This document shows, piece by piece, positions 36,659 to 49,800 of a DNA stretch of 64,000 nt. Source of the DNA: Sipunculus nudus. Its lineage: Eukaryota; Annelida; Sipuncula; Golfingiida; Sipunculidae. Position 1 is the first letter of the stretch. Each line of letters begins with the position of its first letter. The DNA lies in the NCBI GenBank assembly GCA_026874595.1, contig CM049316.1, forward strand, positions 45,585,695 to 45,649,694. The letters run 5' to 3'. Both the position numbers and the translations under genes were made by a program. Below the pieces are notes generated by a model. It saw only the letters and a list, made by a program, of their open reading frames with translations. It had not been told where the DNA came from and searched no databases.

Positions 36659-37749
36659 TGGCAGTGTCACACAGCACTTACGCATAAATTGCGCATAAAA
36701 TACGCGTAAAATATGAGGCATACGCGGAGATACACCATTCATGCGCGATATACGTAATTCATAAGTTTTTCATGCGCATTTAATTCGTCGCTATGCGCAG
36801 CGAGTGGGGGCCGGGGTGGGCATACGCGGACATACGCGAAAACGGTTTTGAGCTGCACAAAATTTTTCCTCTTTTTGGATTTACGCGATCTATGCGTAAT
36901 TTACGTAGTTTATACGCAGTTCTTACGCAAATCATGAGTAATTCATACGCGCATGTGCGCGATACATACGAGATTGTTACGAAAAATCGACGATTTTTTC
37001 GACCGTTCCGCGTATGTTTAACGAAACTTTCACACATATAACACGCATGTAACGCAGATGTATTACTTATATATTGCGTATACCGCTAAGAACTACGCAC
37101 ATTACGCATGAATCACTTATAAAAACAGATGAACTACGCTAGATTTACGCTAGAATCACGCATGCTTCACGCAAGAATCGCGTATGGGGACGAATTGATA
37201 AACCGGCCGATTTCGGACCGCTGAACCAGTCTGCATCACGCCGCCCATGAGTCCACATCTCTGTCCAATGTCATCCTCGAGAGGAGACCATGAACCCTCA
37301 ATGCAGAGAAGTCCTTGCCCTCTCCTGCTGCAGCATAACAACCAACTGGTCCAGCTCCAGCAGATCCTGCACCGGAGGCAGAGAAGAAGTCGTGGGAGAA
37401 GACACAGAGTCGCCTGGGTGGGGCCTTGGATTGGAAGAAAAGTCGAACTTGGGATCAATGACAGATTGATGGTGGAGATGAGAAATGATTATCTAAGAAT
37501 CATCTAGGAATTATCTAGGAATTTGGCTTTTCCTTGGATATGCGTGTTTTTTGCGCAGTTTATTCGTATTTCATGCGGAGTTTATGCGTAGTTTATGCGT
37601 TGTTCTTGCGTAATTCATCTGTCAAAATTTCACGCATAACCCCCAACTTTTTAAAATTTTTCCAAGTATTTCCGCGTATAAATCCAGATTTTCAATTTTA
37701 AGCGTACATTATGCGCAATTTATACGTCAACGGCTGTGTGACACGGCCT
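36659..37749 (+). mobile_element. PIF/Harbinger-type element, internally deleted
   Basis: 1091 bases flanked by TAA (36656-36658 and 37750-37752), the TWA target duplication typical of PIF/Harbinger. Left end TGGCAGTGTCACACAGC; right end reverse-complemented AGGCCGTGTCACACAGC. The repeat continues with ATAAATTGCGCATAA on both sides. Both arms are packed with TACGC/GCGTA words. The middle carries a transposase remnant. Confidence 0.85.
37247..37507 (+). pseudogene. Harbinger transposase N-terminal remnant
   Basis: Open frame of 86 codons. Residues from about 49 read RGRRHRVAWVGPWIGRKVEL then GINDRLMVEMRND. This matches the WVRPW...RRxELGxYxxLMxELRxED pattern at the start of PIF/Harbinger (HARBI1-like) transposases. 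It stops where the conserved Phe-rich segment and DDE core should follow, so it cannot be catalytic. GC-richer than its surroundings. Confidence 0.75.
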
Positions 37750-37752
37750 TAA

Positions 37753-38875
37753 GAGAGATCAGAGTAATCGTTGCTAATCAGTCACTTCACACCTGACGCT
37801 TGTCCCGGCTGGGTGGCCCCGTGACCTAATTATACCTATGACCAGCCACTCGGAGCTCCGCCTACTTCTGTTTGACAGTTCTTGAGATGTAATTTTATGT
37901 TAAAATTCCGTCTTTTTCAACATGATAAACCATTTAATTTTCGATTTTGTTTATCGCAACCAATTCAGTTCAGAATGTACAATGAAAATATACGACTGTC
38001 ATTTGCGCTGATAATTCTGTTTCCCGTTGAAAACGAGAATACTCTTTCGAAACGGTTTTTGGACATGCATTTTTCTCAAAACAACAATTCAACAGACTGC
38101 ACAGTCTTAGGCGCGATATTTCTAAAAAAAAAACACCAGACGTGGAGTTTTCAAATTTTGCATATAGGTATGTTCACATGTAATCTAATTTTTTTCTTTT
38201 TTTTCGATATTTGTTTTAGTTTAGCAGTTATACACAATTTTGATCAAATATGCATTATTTAATAAAATAGACTTTATTAAAATTGTAAATTTTAAATGAT
38301 TGAAAAAGAATATAAAAACACAATAAAAAAAAAGGCTCAAGATATTTGTATGTACTTCTATGTGATACTAGTATTGGTTATAGCCCAATGAAATTAAATG
38401 CTAGCCATGAGGTTTGCGAGGCTTGTATCACATGGCAGGCGAGCCTTTTAGCGTCTGCTAGATGTATGTAACTACGTCAACTATGAGTAACTAATCTCCA
38501 TATGCGTTAATGATTTTATTTCCTGAAAAAGTGAGAAATAAAATTATCCCAGCACATCCATCGAAATATATAGTAATACGATAATTGTAGGCGATTCTCG
38601 GCCCTACTACCTAGTACGAACGCGATTTTGTTATAACTAAGCATATTAGTAACCCTCAATTCTTTTAGTCGAACCAATCACTGAAAATAAAGCATGTCTT
38701 CCACTGGTCACTTGAAAGACAGGCAAGTCACGCCGTGTTTTCTTTTATACAGGAAGTGGCTAAATTGCCGGTAATGTCAGCCCTTTCGGTCACAGAGAAA
38801 ATTTTGTTGCCGTCAGTTCAAATAATAGATTAAACTACCATTGCTCTAATACCAGTTTAAAAATAACTTTTAAAT
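37753..38875. other. Non-coding stretch
   Basis: The open frame 37882-38262 (+) is AT-rich and low-complexity, without recognisable domains. No other feature. Confidence 0.5.
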
Positions 38876-38879
38876 CAAG

Positions 38880-39128
38880 CTGAAAGGTCAATGTAATTAA
38901 TGTACACAGTCATCCGGTACTTAAGGGTAAGTTTTAATGCTGTTTTATGCCCCGTGTTTAATATTTCTCTGACAGAACTAGAATTGTCTGGATTTATCAG
39001 GATGATATGGCTTCCTTGGATATGCACACATAATCGTTTGTGATCGATCACGCACAAATACATTTGATTTAATCGATTATGAAAGAAAATGACCAATCAT
39101 CAATATAATCGATTAACTTGCGCACCAC
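38880..39128 (-). mobile_element. hAT-like terminal fragment
   Basis: Read on minus from 39128 it begins CAGTGGTGCGCAAGTTAATC, an hAT-style end, then AATCGATTAAAT and CGATTATGTGTGCATATCC. Homologous, inverted, to 43430-43620 in opsin intron 2. Confidence 0.5.
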
Positions 39129-39335
39129 TGTTAATTACTTATATCTCAATTGATAAGATTTGTGACGTTCTTTGTGTTGTGTATGCTTCATCACAATGAG
39201 CACATCAGTTGAGGTACGGGGGCTGGGAAAATTCCCGATGGGCTGATGGCATGAATCATCCCTAGTGAGGTACGTAATTGCTTCAGATACCAGTCGTATT
39301 TCAGAAAATGACCCCCCTCCAGGACCACTTATTAG
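39123..39335. repeat. Dispersed repeat, copy 2 (partner 24418-24625)
   Basis: Same landmark order as the first copy. It directly follows the hAT-like end at 39128, as it does (CACCACTATTAATTAC) in copy 1. Confidence 0.75.
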
Positions 39336-39339
39336 GTGA

Positions 39340-40580
39340 GGTATGAACATGTCTGAGATTCTTGCATTAGGTTTGGATATACATGTATATGGCATCCCCT
39401 GAGGTGTCTCAGACACATACTTAATTACCTTTGATTAAGTAATATGCTTATATACTTTGATGGTATGATTTGACACATATCTCACTGCTTGCTTGCACCC
39501 AAGAATTTGTAGGTAACAGATCAGCCTGTTAAATTCAGTCAAGTATTTACATTACTCAGTCAGGACACATCATTCTGAAGTCATGAATCGATAGGGTTCA
39601 TCCTGTATGGAAGAGTGAGCAGTATGTGTAAGATGAAAAGATGTGTTTAAGATGAAAACAGACAGACTGAGGGACGCACGAACGGAGGCGTTTCTATATC
39701 CCCTACTGCAACTTTGTTGCAAGTTCGCTGGGAAATGCCTACGCTGAGGGTGGACGAATGAGACCGCCCAGATGACTAACCCCTACTTACTTCAGACGTA
39801 AGGGGAATTAAAACGAATAACAACGAATTAAAGAACGGCACCCTGTCACACTCTTGGCCAATTCAGCAGAGTTTGAAAGTAAATTGAGAATGAACACTAT
39901 TTAACTTAGAATCAATAGCGAGTAAGTTATGTTAATTAATCAAGTGTACTGCAATAAAGTGAAATATATATACACATGTACTATTTATATATATGGTCTC
40001 CATATTCTTATTCATATTCATTGCACTCCAGATTTGAATTAAACAAAGGAAATTCATCAAAATTTAGTATTTTTTATTCATGCATCATAAAAAAGTTGTT
40101 TGAATATAGCCAAAGATCATAATGTAATAAATATAATTTTCAGCTCGTCCGACGACTGAGTTAATGCCACGGCGACGCGGGGACGGGCGTCAGTTAGTCC
40201 GGCTTTCGTGCAAAATGATCCTTCTCCTTTATTTCTTGACCAATTCTGATTATGCTTCTGCTCCCTGATAGAGCTAGCTGTGGGATATTAAATTTTTCAT
40301 GTTAATAAATGCAAACTTCATTTTTTCCAAATCACAAAAAAATGCTTCTTTTCCTATATTTATTCGCATATTGGATTCTGCCTGCTTAATCGGACTGCAG
40401 TAATTATGCGGTGTTTTTTTTTTCAAAATCTCCCTTTTGTCTGATTTTTATCCTGTTTCTTTTATCTGATGTGGCTAGGTGCCACCTAATTTCTAAACTT
40501 ATTTGTCAGCTAGCATAAAAAAAGCATCCTGCTTCACAAATTTCTGTGAAATTAACTTAACTTTACGTCATAGAATTCTG
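39340..40580. other. Non-coding DNA upstream of the opsin
   Basis: No exon recognised, although an untranslated first exon may lie here or farther up. TTACGTCA at 40563-40570 resembles a CRE-type element about 20 bases before the TATA-like box. Confidence 0.45.
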
Positions 40581-40582
40581 GT

Positions 40583-40592
40583 TTATAAATAT
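40583..40592 (+). promoter_or_regulatory. Candidate TATA box upstream of the opsin
   Basis: TTATAAATAT lies about 75-85 bases before the in-frame ATG at 40667 and about 125 before the preferred start. The spacing suits a start site near 40614. If real, translation could begin at 40667 and give a 379-residue opsin. It competes with the model that uses the splice acceptor at 40698; transcript ends would decide. Confidence 0.35.
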
Positions 40593-40711
40593 AAATGCTG
40601 CACTTGCCACGGAAGCTACATCTATTGTACTATTTTTTTTTATCAACGAAATCGGTTCCTTATTCGATGATAAAGATGATGGCTAATTTCTCTTTCAGCT
40701 CTGGACTGAAG

Positions 40712-40862
40712 ATGACAGGAATGAACCTCACTGAGACAACATGCGGCGGAAACACTACTTACGAGAACTGCTCGGGGGCTGTCGATTTGGCCTTGACAAA
40801 GTACATGTCCAAGTTGAACCCAGCTGAGGACCACATTATGGCCTGGTATATGCTGATTTTAT
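40712..40862 (+). CDS. Opsin coding exon 1 (N-terminus and start of TM1)
   Basis: Encodes residues 1-50 plus one base of codon 51. It ends at a consensus donor (T|GTAAGTAT). A strong acceptor (TCTCTTTCAG, ending 40698) lies just upstream, so in the preferred model this exon starts at 40699 with a 13-base 5' UTR after an untranslated exon not located here. The first ATG after that acceptor is 40712; another in-frame ATG follows at 40721. An in-frame ATG at 40667 would add 15 residues if transcription starts at the TATA-like box near 40584 and the acceptor is not used. Confidence 0.88.
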
Positions 40863-43800
40863 GTAAGTATTTGTGGTAATTTCTTTAGGGTGACAACTAT
40901 AGATTAGTCAACACTGTCACATCATTAAAGATTTGATGCATTTTTCCAGTATTCCAGTCTCTATCTCTGAAACACACAATATTAACCAGGTGTCTTCTCT
41001 TGCACCACAGTATTGTAGACAACAATGGTCGTCTGAAAAATAAATAATTGCAACGTGACGACTTGCGACGGAGAGCTTGAAAAAAGATAGGGTCCGCGCA
41101 TCATGACATCTGTTTTTTCTTTTTCTCTTTTAAAGGGACATAATCAGGAGCAAAACTATGCCTATTCTTTCCCACTGTCAGTTCAGTTTTGCTTCCCATC
41201 CCAGCAGACAGTCTCAGTATCTCGCATTCGGCTATTTAACACCTTTTTATTGCTCTGCGTGTTGGTAAACACAGTCAACGTGTGACTGTTTACAATAACA
41301 AGGCAGCGTGACCGGAGGTCCGAATATGAACCTAAACACGTGATGTTTAACCAGCGGGAACATGTTTTTATATTTTTTTTTGGCCAAGTCAGTCGAGGCA
41401 TCTCCTGAGTGACACGTGTTATGGCTCCGCGATGCACACGGCCTACGAACTGTGTTTATGTTGACACCTGTGATCGCTCCCGATACACTGTTTTTAGCAC
41501 TCCTTTACAGGAGTAAGCAAACGATTTCAAGGCAATATTTTGGCGGGTACAAATTTGTTTAAAAGGAAAGAAGGTATTTTTCGAGTTATTTCAATATGCT
41601 TTATAGATGATTGGGCGCCTTTAATGATGTCTCAGTCAATAATTAACATATTTTCCTTCCTCTACCGGTTGTCATCATCGACACCATTTATATATTTTAA
41701 TTGAAACATCATGACTTATGTGGAACCCTAAGACGCTAGATCCTTGAAGGCGGAAGCGGTGGTCTGATCACTGACAACCTGCTGTCCCCATATAAACACG
41801 ACTTGAACCACTGAAATATTGTTCCAATATCTTTAAATTGTCCATGCACACTCAAAAATTAGATTGGTTGAATCAACCAAAAAAATTGGTTCAATCCAAC
41901 CAACTGAATTGGTCAAAATATGTTAAAAAAATTTATTGTTCAGAACAACCAGTTAATTTTGGTTGAAATCAAATAACAGGTATTGGGCAATTCACCGAAT
42001 ATATTGGCCATAGAACCAGCACAGCTGATCATTTAAACCAAAAAAAAAATTGTCAGTCAGACCAAAATAATTTTTTATTCTCAACCAATGTCATTTGGTT
42101 TAGGTCAACCAAAACAAATTGATTAAATCAGATTATAAATTGGTTACACGAACCAATTCCAGTTGGTTAGACTTGTGGACACATTTATGTGTGCACTGCT
42201 ACTTTCAAAAACCCTTTTATTCTCCAGATTGATTGGAAGTCTTCTTAAAATCTCATTCAGTTGCTGTTTGCTTGGGTGTGGGAAACAAATTCCGCCCGAT
42301 CTTGAAACCTGACCGCTCGCATACAAGTCAGACGTTTTGTCCCTCAGCCAGTGAAGTCTGTATCACTTGTAACTGATTTTGAGCACTTTTGTGTCTGATG
42401 TTAAAATCTACCAATCGGTTTGGTCAGTGCTTGTCAAGTAACAAATATTTTGGTTATCAATTGACCAATATATTGGTTAAACCTACACACAGTATTTATA
42501 TTCTGTTAACCAATAAAAATTGGTCAGAACAACTAACTGGTTTGGTTAGTACTTTAACGATGCGTTGGTGAAGATAAATAATCTCTTAGTTTAAACAAAC
42601 ACAATTGGCTTAACCAATTAAATTAGTTACACATTTAACCAATCTGTTTTTAGAGTACACTACGTCAAATGCAGCACTCAAGTCGCTCATTACAAGCAGC
42701 TTTATTTCTGCTTACCCATCACCACTGGACAGTCTGATAAAAAACTTAATAGAGGGGTTTCAGTTGGGTCTAAAGAACAAAAGAACGATTTCACTGGTTG
42801 TAAAATGTCATTCTGATTTGACGGTATTGATATAGAGAGGAGTTGTAACATACACATGCTGTTGGGTCTTTACCACTCTATCAGATTTCGGGAAATTAAT
42901 ATGAGCCGTGATCTAGATTCTGTTCAACGTGTTAACTAAACCGGAATATTGATAAAATCGTTCATTATGCCAGAAAAAGACTCAAACACAAATCACTGGG
43001 ATAGGGGTTAACCTATGTTTAGTGTTGTACAACGTTCACAGTCCAAGTATCTGAGGTTTACAATTTAACATCGCTTTGAACTTTGTCTGTCTGTGTGCAT
43101 TTGTTTTGTTTGATGAATCTTGACCAAAACACTGAGTAATCGTCCACAGGTGTCGTCGTTATTTAGAAAAAAAAGTTAAATTCATGCATTCGCTTTATTT
43201 TTTAAGCTCTGGTTTCTCTTGTTCTGAACGGCATCGTGATAGCTGTTCTCTGGAGGAAGAGAAGAGTTTTGAGGACAGTAGAGGTCTTCTTGTTTAACCT
43301 GGCCATCACGGATCTCGGGATCACGGTCTTTTATCCCCTCGTCATTGCTGCATCATTCCAGCACGTTTGGTATTACGGTGACAAAGGTCAGTTTAAATTT
43401 GTCTGTAAACCGTCTCTTATTAGTAATTGTACCCAACACCAATATGGATGTTTGGTCGTCTTCCACAATCGATTAAATTGATTGCATTGTTGCGTAATCG
43501 TTCAAAAACGATTATGTATGCACATATACAGAAGTCCTGTTATCCAGAAAAATATTCGCATCTTGTCAGAGATACGAGAAAGACGGGACACAAAGCGCCG
43601 AACTTCATTTTAAACTGAACCTCATGCAGTGGAAAAGTGTCATCAAACCTGGCCGTCCCCTTGATCTTTCAGAGTATTTTATTAAAATGTTATATCATAA
43701 CATTAGATAACCATATACCGTATATGATTAATAGCTGTATATATTAATCATATACAAATTCATATAGCGTTGTTACATCAGTAATATAATTTATTCTCTT

Positions 43801-46800
43801 CCGCTTAATATATATATAGTATAATTGACAGTGGTGCCAGTCTACCGTTATCACGCAACTACCGAACTTTGAACCATCGGGAACGATGCAAAGTGTCCTA
43901 AGGAATGTTGTTTTTTATGTACCGCCCCCACAAATCCTATGGAATTTGACATTATTTCGCGAATGGACCACAGCTATCTATCAGAAACTGGGACAGCGAA
44001 ATCGGCCTATTTCACCATGGCTTTTATTTACAAACCCTGCCGTAATGACCTTGCTATATCAACCCCTAACACAAGAACGGGTGTTATTATAATTTCCCTA
44101 AGAAAAATGAGTTTAAAATTTTATATAATATGATTCCCAAGTTATATCCATAATGTACCGACACGCTTCTTCTCTGTTCCAGGTTGCACAGTGTACGGCT
44201 TCCAGGGATTTTTCTTCGCCATCGCTCACATCTGTACACTTGCAGTCATAGCTGCCTACCGCTACGTCAGAAGCCGCCAGATCTCGCAAGGTGAGGATAA
44301 ATTAATCGCGTTACCGTAAACCCTCGTTAACATGATTATTTTGGATTACAAAATGTGTTTGACTCACCAGGGTTTATAAGATATTAAGACATGCTGCTAT
44401 TTATTTCGCTTAACTATAACTAGAACCGTATTAAATCTATAAGAACTTTGCCGCGGCATTTTGTGTAATAAATACTTTTCAGATGATATGATTTATAAGG
44501 GTGGTTAATCAGAGCATTACTGTAAAGGTTATCGAGACAATACTGATATACATATTCAGGAAATTACTCAATGAAATAATTAGGATTTGCTGTTTGAATA
44601 ATCATGACTGTGAATTACGGATAAATGGAACTAAAATAAATCTTCTACTTGACACTATACATTACTGATAGCTGTACGGATATTCATATACACATAGCCG
44701 TTGCTTTTTTTTTTAAATTCAGGTGGCGATATGAAGCGTTCTCACCTCGTGATGTGCATAACAGCGATCTACGTGTACTCGTTACTATGGAGCTCCTTTC
44801 CCCTGATGGGATGGGGATCTTACGGCCCGGAACTATTCGGTCTCTCCTGTAGTCTGCATTTCACTGACATGTCGCAAAGTTACACCATTGCTGTTTTCTT
44901 GTTCTGTTGTCTGGCGCCTTTTACCATCATATTGGTCTGTTATATTCTCATTACTTGGAGGGTCTACATGACGTCAAAGACAATGGAGCTTCATCAACAA
45001 TCAAATATAAACGCACAGAACCATGGGAAAAAGACCGGAACAATCGCAAGGGTAAGGGCAATGTGATATACACAGATAGCTGTAATACTGATTTCTTACC
45101 TGGAAATAGCCGCACATATACTAAATGAGGGATGTGTCCATTTTTAGCTCGCTGGAACGAAGTTCAGGAGAGATTATACCGTACCCCAGGCATTGTCGGT
45201 GGCGTCCGTAGACGCCCAAATAAAAGTATTTTGGTAACTTTATAACTCGGCAAACCACTTTCCATATAGCTATCATATTACACATAATATTGCATAGGGG
45301 CTTAGAAATACCCCTTATGATTTGGGTATCAAAAGCCAGCGTCACGGGCCCCCGTTCATGAACAAGTCCGGTCAAATTATTTTGTTAGGCTCTTTGCTCT
45401 ATTTGCTAATGAAGATATTTTAATTAAACTTAATTTCTGGGCAGTAATTAGAAAATAACGAAAAAAATTAGTACATATCCCCAATGAGCTCAGGTTAAAG
45501 GTTTTGTTAAGTCTTTATTACTCAGCAACCACTTACCCTATTGTTTTCATATTTCACATATACATGTATTCTATAAAGGGTTAGGAAATCCCCCTTTTAT
45601 TTGGGGATCAAAAGGTTCAAACATCCAGGCCACAGGCCCCCGTTCGTTCATGAGCAAGTCGGGTTAAACATTTTTGTTAGGCTCATTGCTCCTATTCCTA
45701 ATGAAGATATTTCAATTAAACTTAGTACACTCATTAACAGTGACAATACCCAGCACAGCTATTAAAACTTTCCCAATATTTTAATTTTTGCATTAGTTAT
45801 TAGCACTTAACGAACAAAATTGGATATATCCCGACCTACCTCAAGTTAAAATTTTAGGATAAGTTTTTCACAATGCAAACTCCACCCACCCTCTTGTTTT
45901 CAATTATATACTACTAAAATTGTCCACTTTGTTTGTTTTTGTCCCGGAAAACCCGCAGAAACGGGCCAAGACAGTTAGCAATCAGCGTCAGGCAGATGCT
46001 GTATCTTACAGAATGCACACCAATTTGGCTCTTCCATTTGCACACAATTGAATTCCCGGCAGCAACACATCACAGGTCTGTCGCACAACATTAGTACACG
46101 CCGCTCTCCACCTCGCCATTGCTGACCTCCACCTTGGCCCTTAACCACAAAGACATAAATAATTGGCTCGGTACCTTGCGGGCCTGTGGACTTCGCTACT
46201 TTATTGGTCTGGGGACACAGCACGCGACAATGTATACCCTTCCCCTGCAACGGACCCAACTGTTCTCGATTTTCTAGTATTTTATATATTATGTGTTATA
46301 TGGGGGGGGGGGGGATGTCAAGAATCTACTACATGGTTTAGAGGATTAAAGATCAAGGCTATCTTTGCTCATGGAAAAGTCAGGTTAAAGGTTTTTTGTA
46401 GGTCTCACTGCTCCATTGCTTATGATGATATTTCTGTTTAACTTGGTACACTGTGACATTACATATAGATTAACTAGATCAAGTTTTATTATCGGCACAT
46501 ATCACACATATTCATTGAGGACACAGTTCGACACAAGCAACTTTATGGTGTCACTGAGATAACATAGCAGGAATGTGATGGATTATGATGAAACTAAACA
46601 GAAATATTAACCAATATAATATCTCACTTAAGTTAGAGTCCCTCGAAAATCGATGCATACGTAATGAGGTCAGAGGTTACAAGAAATGTGACGGGCATAT
46701 TACGCACCCCTGCCCTGCTCTTTGTTTTCTGTATGCCCCGTACCGGCGAGCTCTGTTGTCCTCGTTTCTTTGGCTTTGCATATCGTAAACCAGATATTCT

Positions 46801-49800
46801 TGTTCTTGAATTTCGTTCAGTTTTCATATTCATTTACATTTTTTAGTCATTTGTGTTACGATTTCCCCGCTCGAATATGGCCCCGTTACTTGAAGTTGCA
46901 TTCGGATTACCGTTAGGAGAATGGAATTTATTTCTGAATATCTCAGGTTTTCATTTGAAAAAATAAATATCCTGAGCTAAGATTTTATAACATCGAGGGA
47001 AGAAGTTGTTCATTTATGTTTATTTATATACTTTTTTTGTTAACGGTTGCAATTCTTTTTATTATCGTACATTTTTGGCTTAGCTGACCGAAAGTTATAT
47101 GATCTATAGCGATCGATCTTTGTCCATCGTCCGTCTGGCCGTCCGTTAACAGGGCACAAATTGTAATTATTACACCTAGAATTTTCTAACTTGATATCAG
47201 GAGAGGACCTTAACAAATCTCCGTGTACTCCTGAAATTAGGTTACTGCGATCAATATTCTCCGAGTTACGGACCTTTCTGGCGCCCCAGAATAATAAATT
47301 ATTTGATTAAAAAGCTCCGGTGTCTGAATGTGCACATGTCACTTGGGCACAAATCAATACGGTTGGACCTGGAATCATCTGACTTAAAATTCAAGGGGTC
47401 CTTGGCAGACCTACACCTAAGATTAGTTCATGAAAACCCATATTCTGTGAGCAGCGGAAAACCTAATTTTGAGGTCACAGAACAAAAATCTTAACTACTG
47501 GACCTACTCAAAAGTGCTAATTTAACATGTAGAGAGTGCTTGGTAAAATCTTCTTGAAATCTTAGATACGGCCGCTTAAATCTGTTTTCTAAGGATGTTT
47601 TGTAAAAAGCATTATTTTGAGCTCTCAGGAAGTAAGTCTTCTCATTATACAAGGTTCCTTAACAAAAAATTTTCGCCACATCATAACATCTATATTCAAT
47701 ACATGCGTCACCTGTATGTCAGATTTAGTTGAGCATCATGGCCCATGGACCACTTTTTATAACTATTGTATATAACTACACTAAAGGTAGGATATATGTA
47801 TTATCGTATTTTTGTATACATAACACACGTATAATGCAGTAAATGTGGTATATACACAGATGATATTTTGTAACCATTTAAAGATGATTAGACTCGTTTA
47901 CATCTCTTGCCTATGTTAAGCTGGGTTAGATGAGTGACGGAGGACTCGAGTCAGGACTTTTATAGGGACTCGGACTTTGGGTTCCTTAACTCAGACTTGC
48001 ACTCGGAGGCAAGGACTCGAGAAATAAGGAATTCAAGCTGTGTCACATACAACGGAGGCATATATATACTCCCGCAGACGATCAAGATAATTTTACAAGA
48101 AAGACTGTATATGTCAACTCCTGCTCAGGATCGGCTTGTTAATGTAATTAAACATTCAAGTAAAAAAATACCTATGGCGCTCTTAAATTAATAAGGTTTT
48201 ATTGGATCCGGACTTAGACTCGGGTAGCTTGGACTCGAACTCGGATTGCGCGGAATCGACTACATCATTGGGTTGCATAATAAATATCGCAGTGATTTAA
48301 AAGAGTAGTCTGTACGTCAGTGTCAGTATACGATAGGAAACACATTGCAAAACGATTGGTTATCACTGTATCCCTTATATAAGTGATAAATTTTACATTG
48401 CAACAGCATAATTTTCTGAATTTGCCCTGACACCAAAACTGAGAGTATCGATGTTGTTTTACTATTTTAAATTTGAAGCAGGTTGATGTCTTGTCAAAAT
48501 ATAAGGTTGTCTGTGAAATATTAAAAAAAAAAAGAATGAATTGATGCAAAAATCCACAACATGATTAACTAAATAGTTTATGCTTTTAAGCTGCATCCTT
48601 TATAATATATTTAGTTTTATGTTCGCGTAATACATTCTAGGTAAATTTCGTAAAACCTTGTTAGAGAATACATCTCTGCCTCACCAATTTCCAAGACACG
48701 CGTGAAAATAGTTTTCTGGAAGTATGAAAAATCACTCTTGAAAAAATGTAATCAGTTCTCTTATGATATAAGGTCAAAAGCTTTTAAAAGGACAGTGTGG
48801 CATCACTGAAGAATAAGTTTATTTTCATTAGACTAAACGGGCTAGATGACCGGGCATGCATGTTGCTTAAAAAATGCATTTACCCTGCTTGCATGTCAGT
48901 TGACATCGTTGAGGTCATAGATACTGAGGTTATTTTAGCAACAGATAACTGTCGCGTGTTCTTGCCTATACTTCTTTTGTTGTTGGTCTATAATCTGGGC
49001 TCCTGGTTGTGACAAAGCGTAAACACCCGGAATAATTATTTTCTATGCATTCAAGTATAAAATTATGTGAATCTATCGGAACAGGTAGTTATTTTATCAG
49101 TTTTAATGAAATTAAGCAATACATAAAATATATTAGTTCTGCGGATCATGGGACCAAAAAATATTGAGCGAACGGGTGTTTTTTTTTTTATTTTTCTTTG
49201 AAATTTGACTTGTTATGTACAAAACTGGTCGATTTATAGAAAGAATAGAAAGCTATGCATATGAACAATACAGTTTAGTCCCTTTCAATCAGATTATACT
49301 TTTATAGATTTCTTAACAACAATGGAGCACCAACAGCAAAATCACTTAAGAACTTAGTGCTGATTCACAAAACATTATCTGTCACAATTGTAAGCCGTGA
49401 TTCCGAAGAACGATTTTTTAGCTTCATTGTGTGGACTAACCCTTAATACTTTATACGTGTAGTGGGTTGAATACTAAATGAACATTAAAATTACCACGTT
49501 TTCTTTGCAGATGACGGTATTGGTGACAATGGGCTATTTGCTTGCGTGGACTCCGTACGCAATCGTTTCATTGATGTGTGCCTACGGTAACTCTGAGAAC
49601 GTTCCGGTGCGCCTATCGGCAGTTTGCCCATTGCTAGCGAAGACTGCTGCCGTTTATAGCCCCTTGATTTATATATGCAGCAGCTCCCAGTTCAGAAGAG
49701 AAATTCGACTCCTGTTCAACTGTGTTCAACATGTTTCTCCGACACAGCCGTCCCCAGGCTCAACCTTTGAAGCCAACCCTGCAGGTAACATTATAATGCA

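Larger units (their letters stand above)
45052..49510 (+). other. Opsin intron 4
   Basis: The largest intron, 4459 bases, separating TM5/ICL3 from TM6. It holds a 292-base tandem repeat (45150-45960 with a further partial near 46340-46450), a poly-G run, a segment of the 155-180 bp dispersed satellite family (47080-47660) and a GACTCG-rich repeat (47930-48260). No additional coding exon of the opsin is needed or visible. Confidence 0.85.

Noticed and set aside
36780-37041. Overlapping ORFs on both strands in the Harbinger element arm
   Set aside because: Produced by the palindromic TACGC/GCGTA words; no protein character.
43236-43481. Stand-alone ORF reading past the exon 2 donor
   Set aside because: The real coding part ends at 43386; the remainder is intron read-through, and the joined exons give a perfect opsin.
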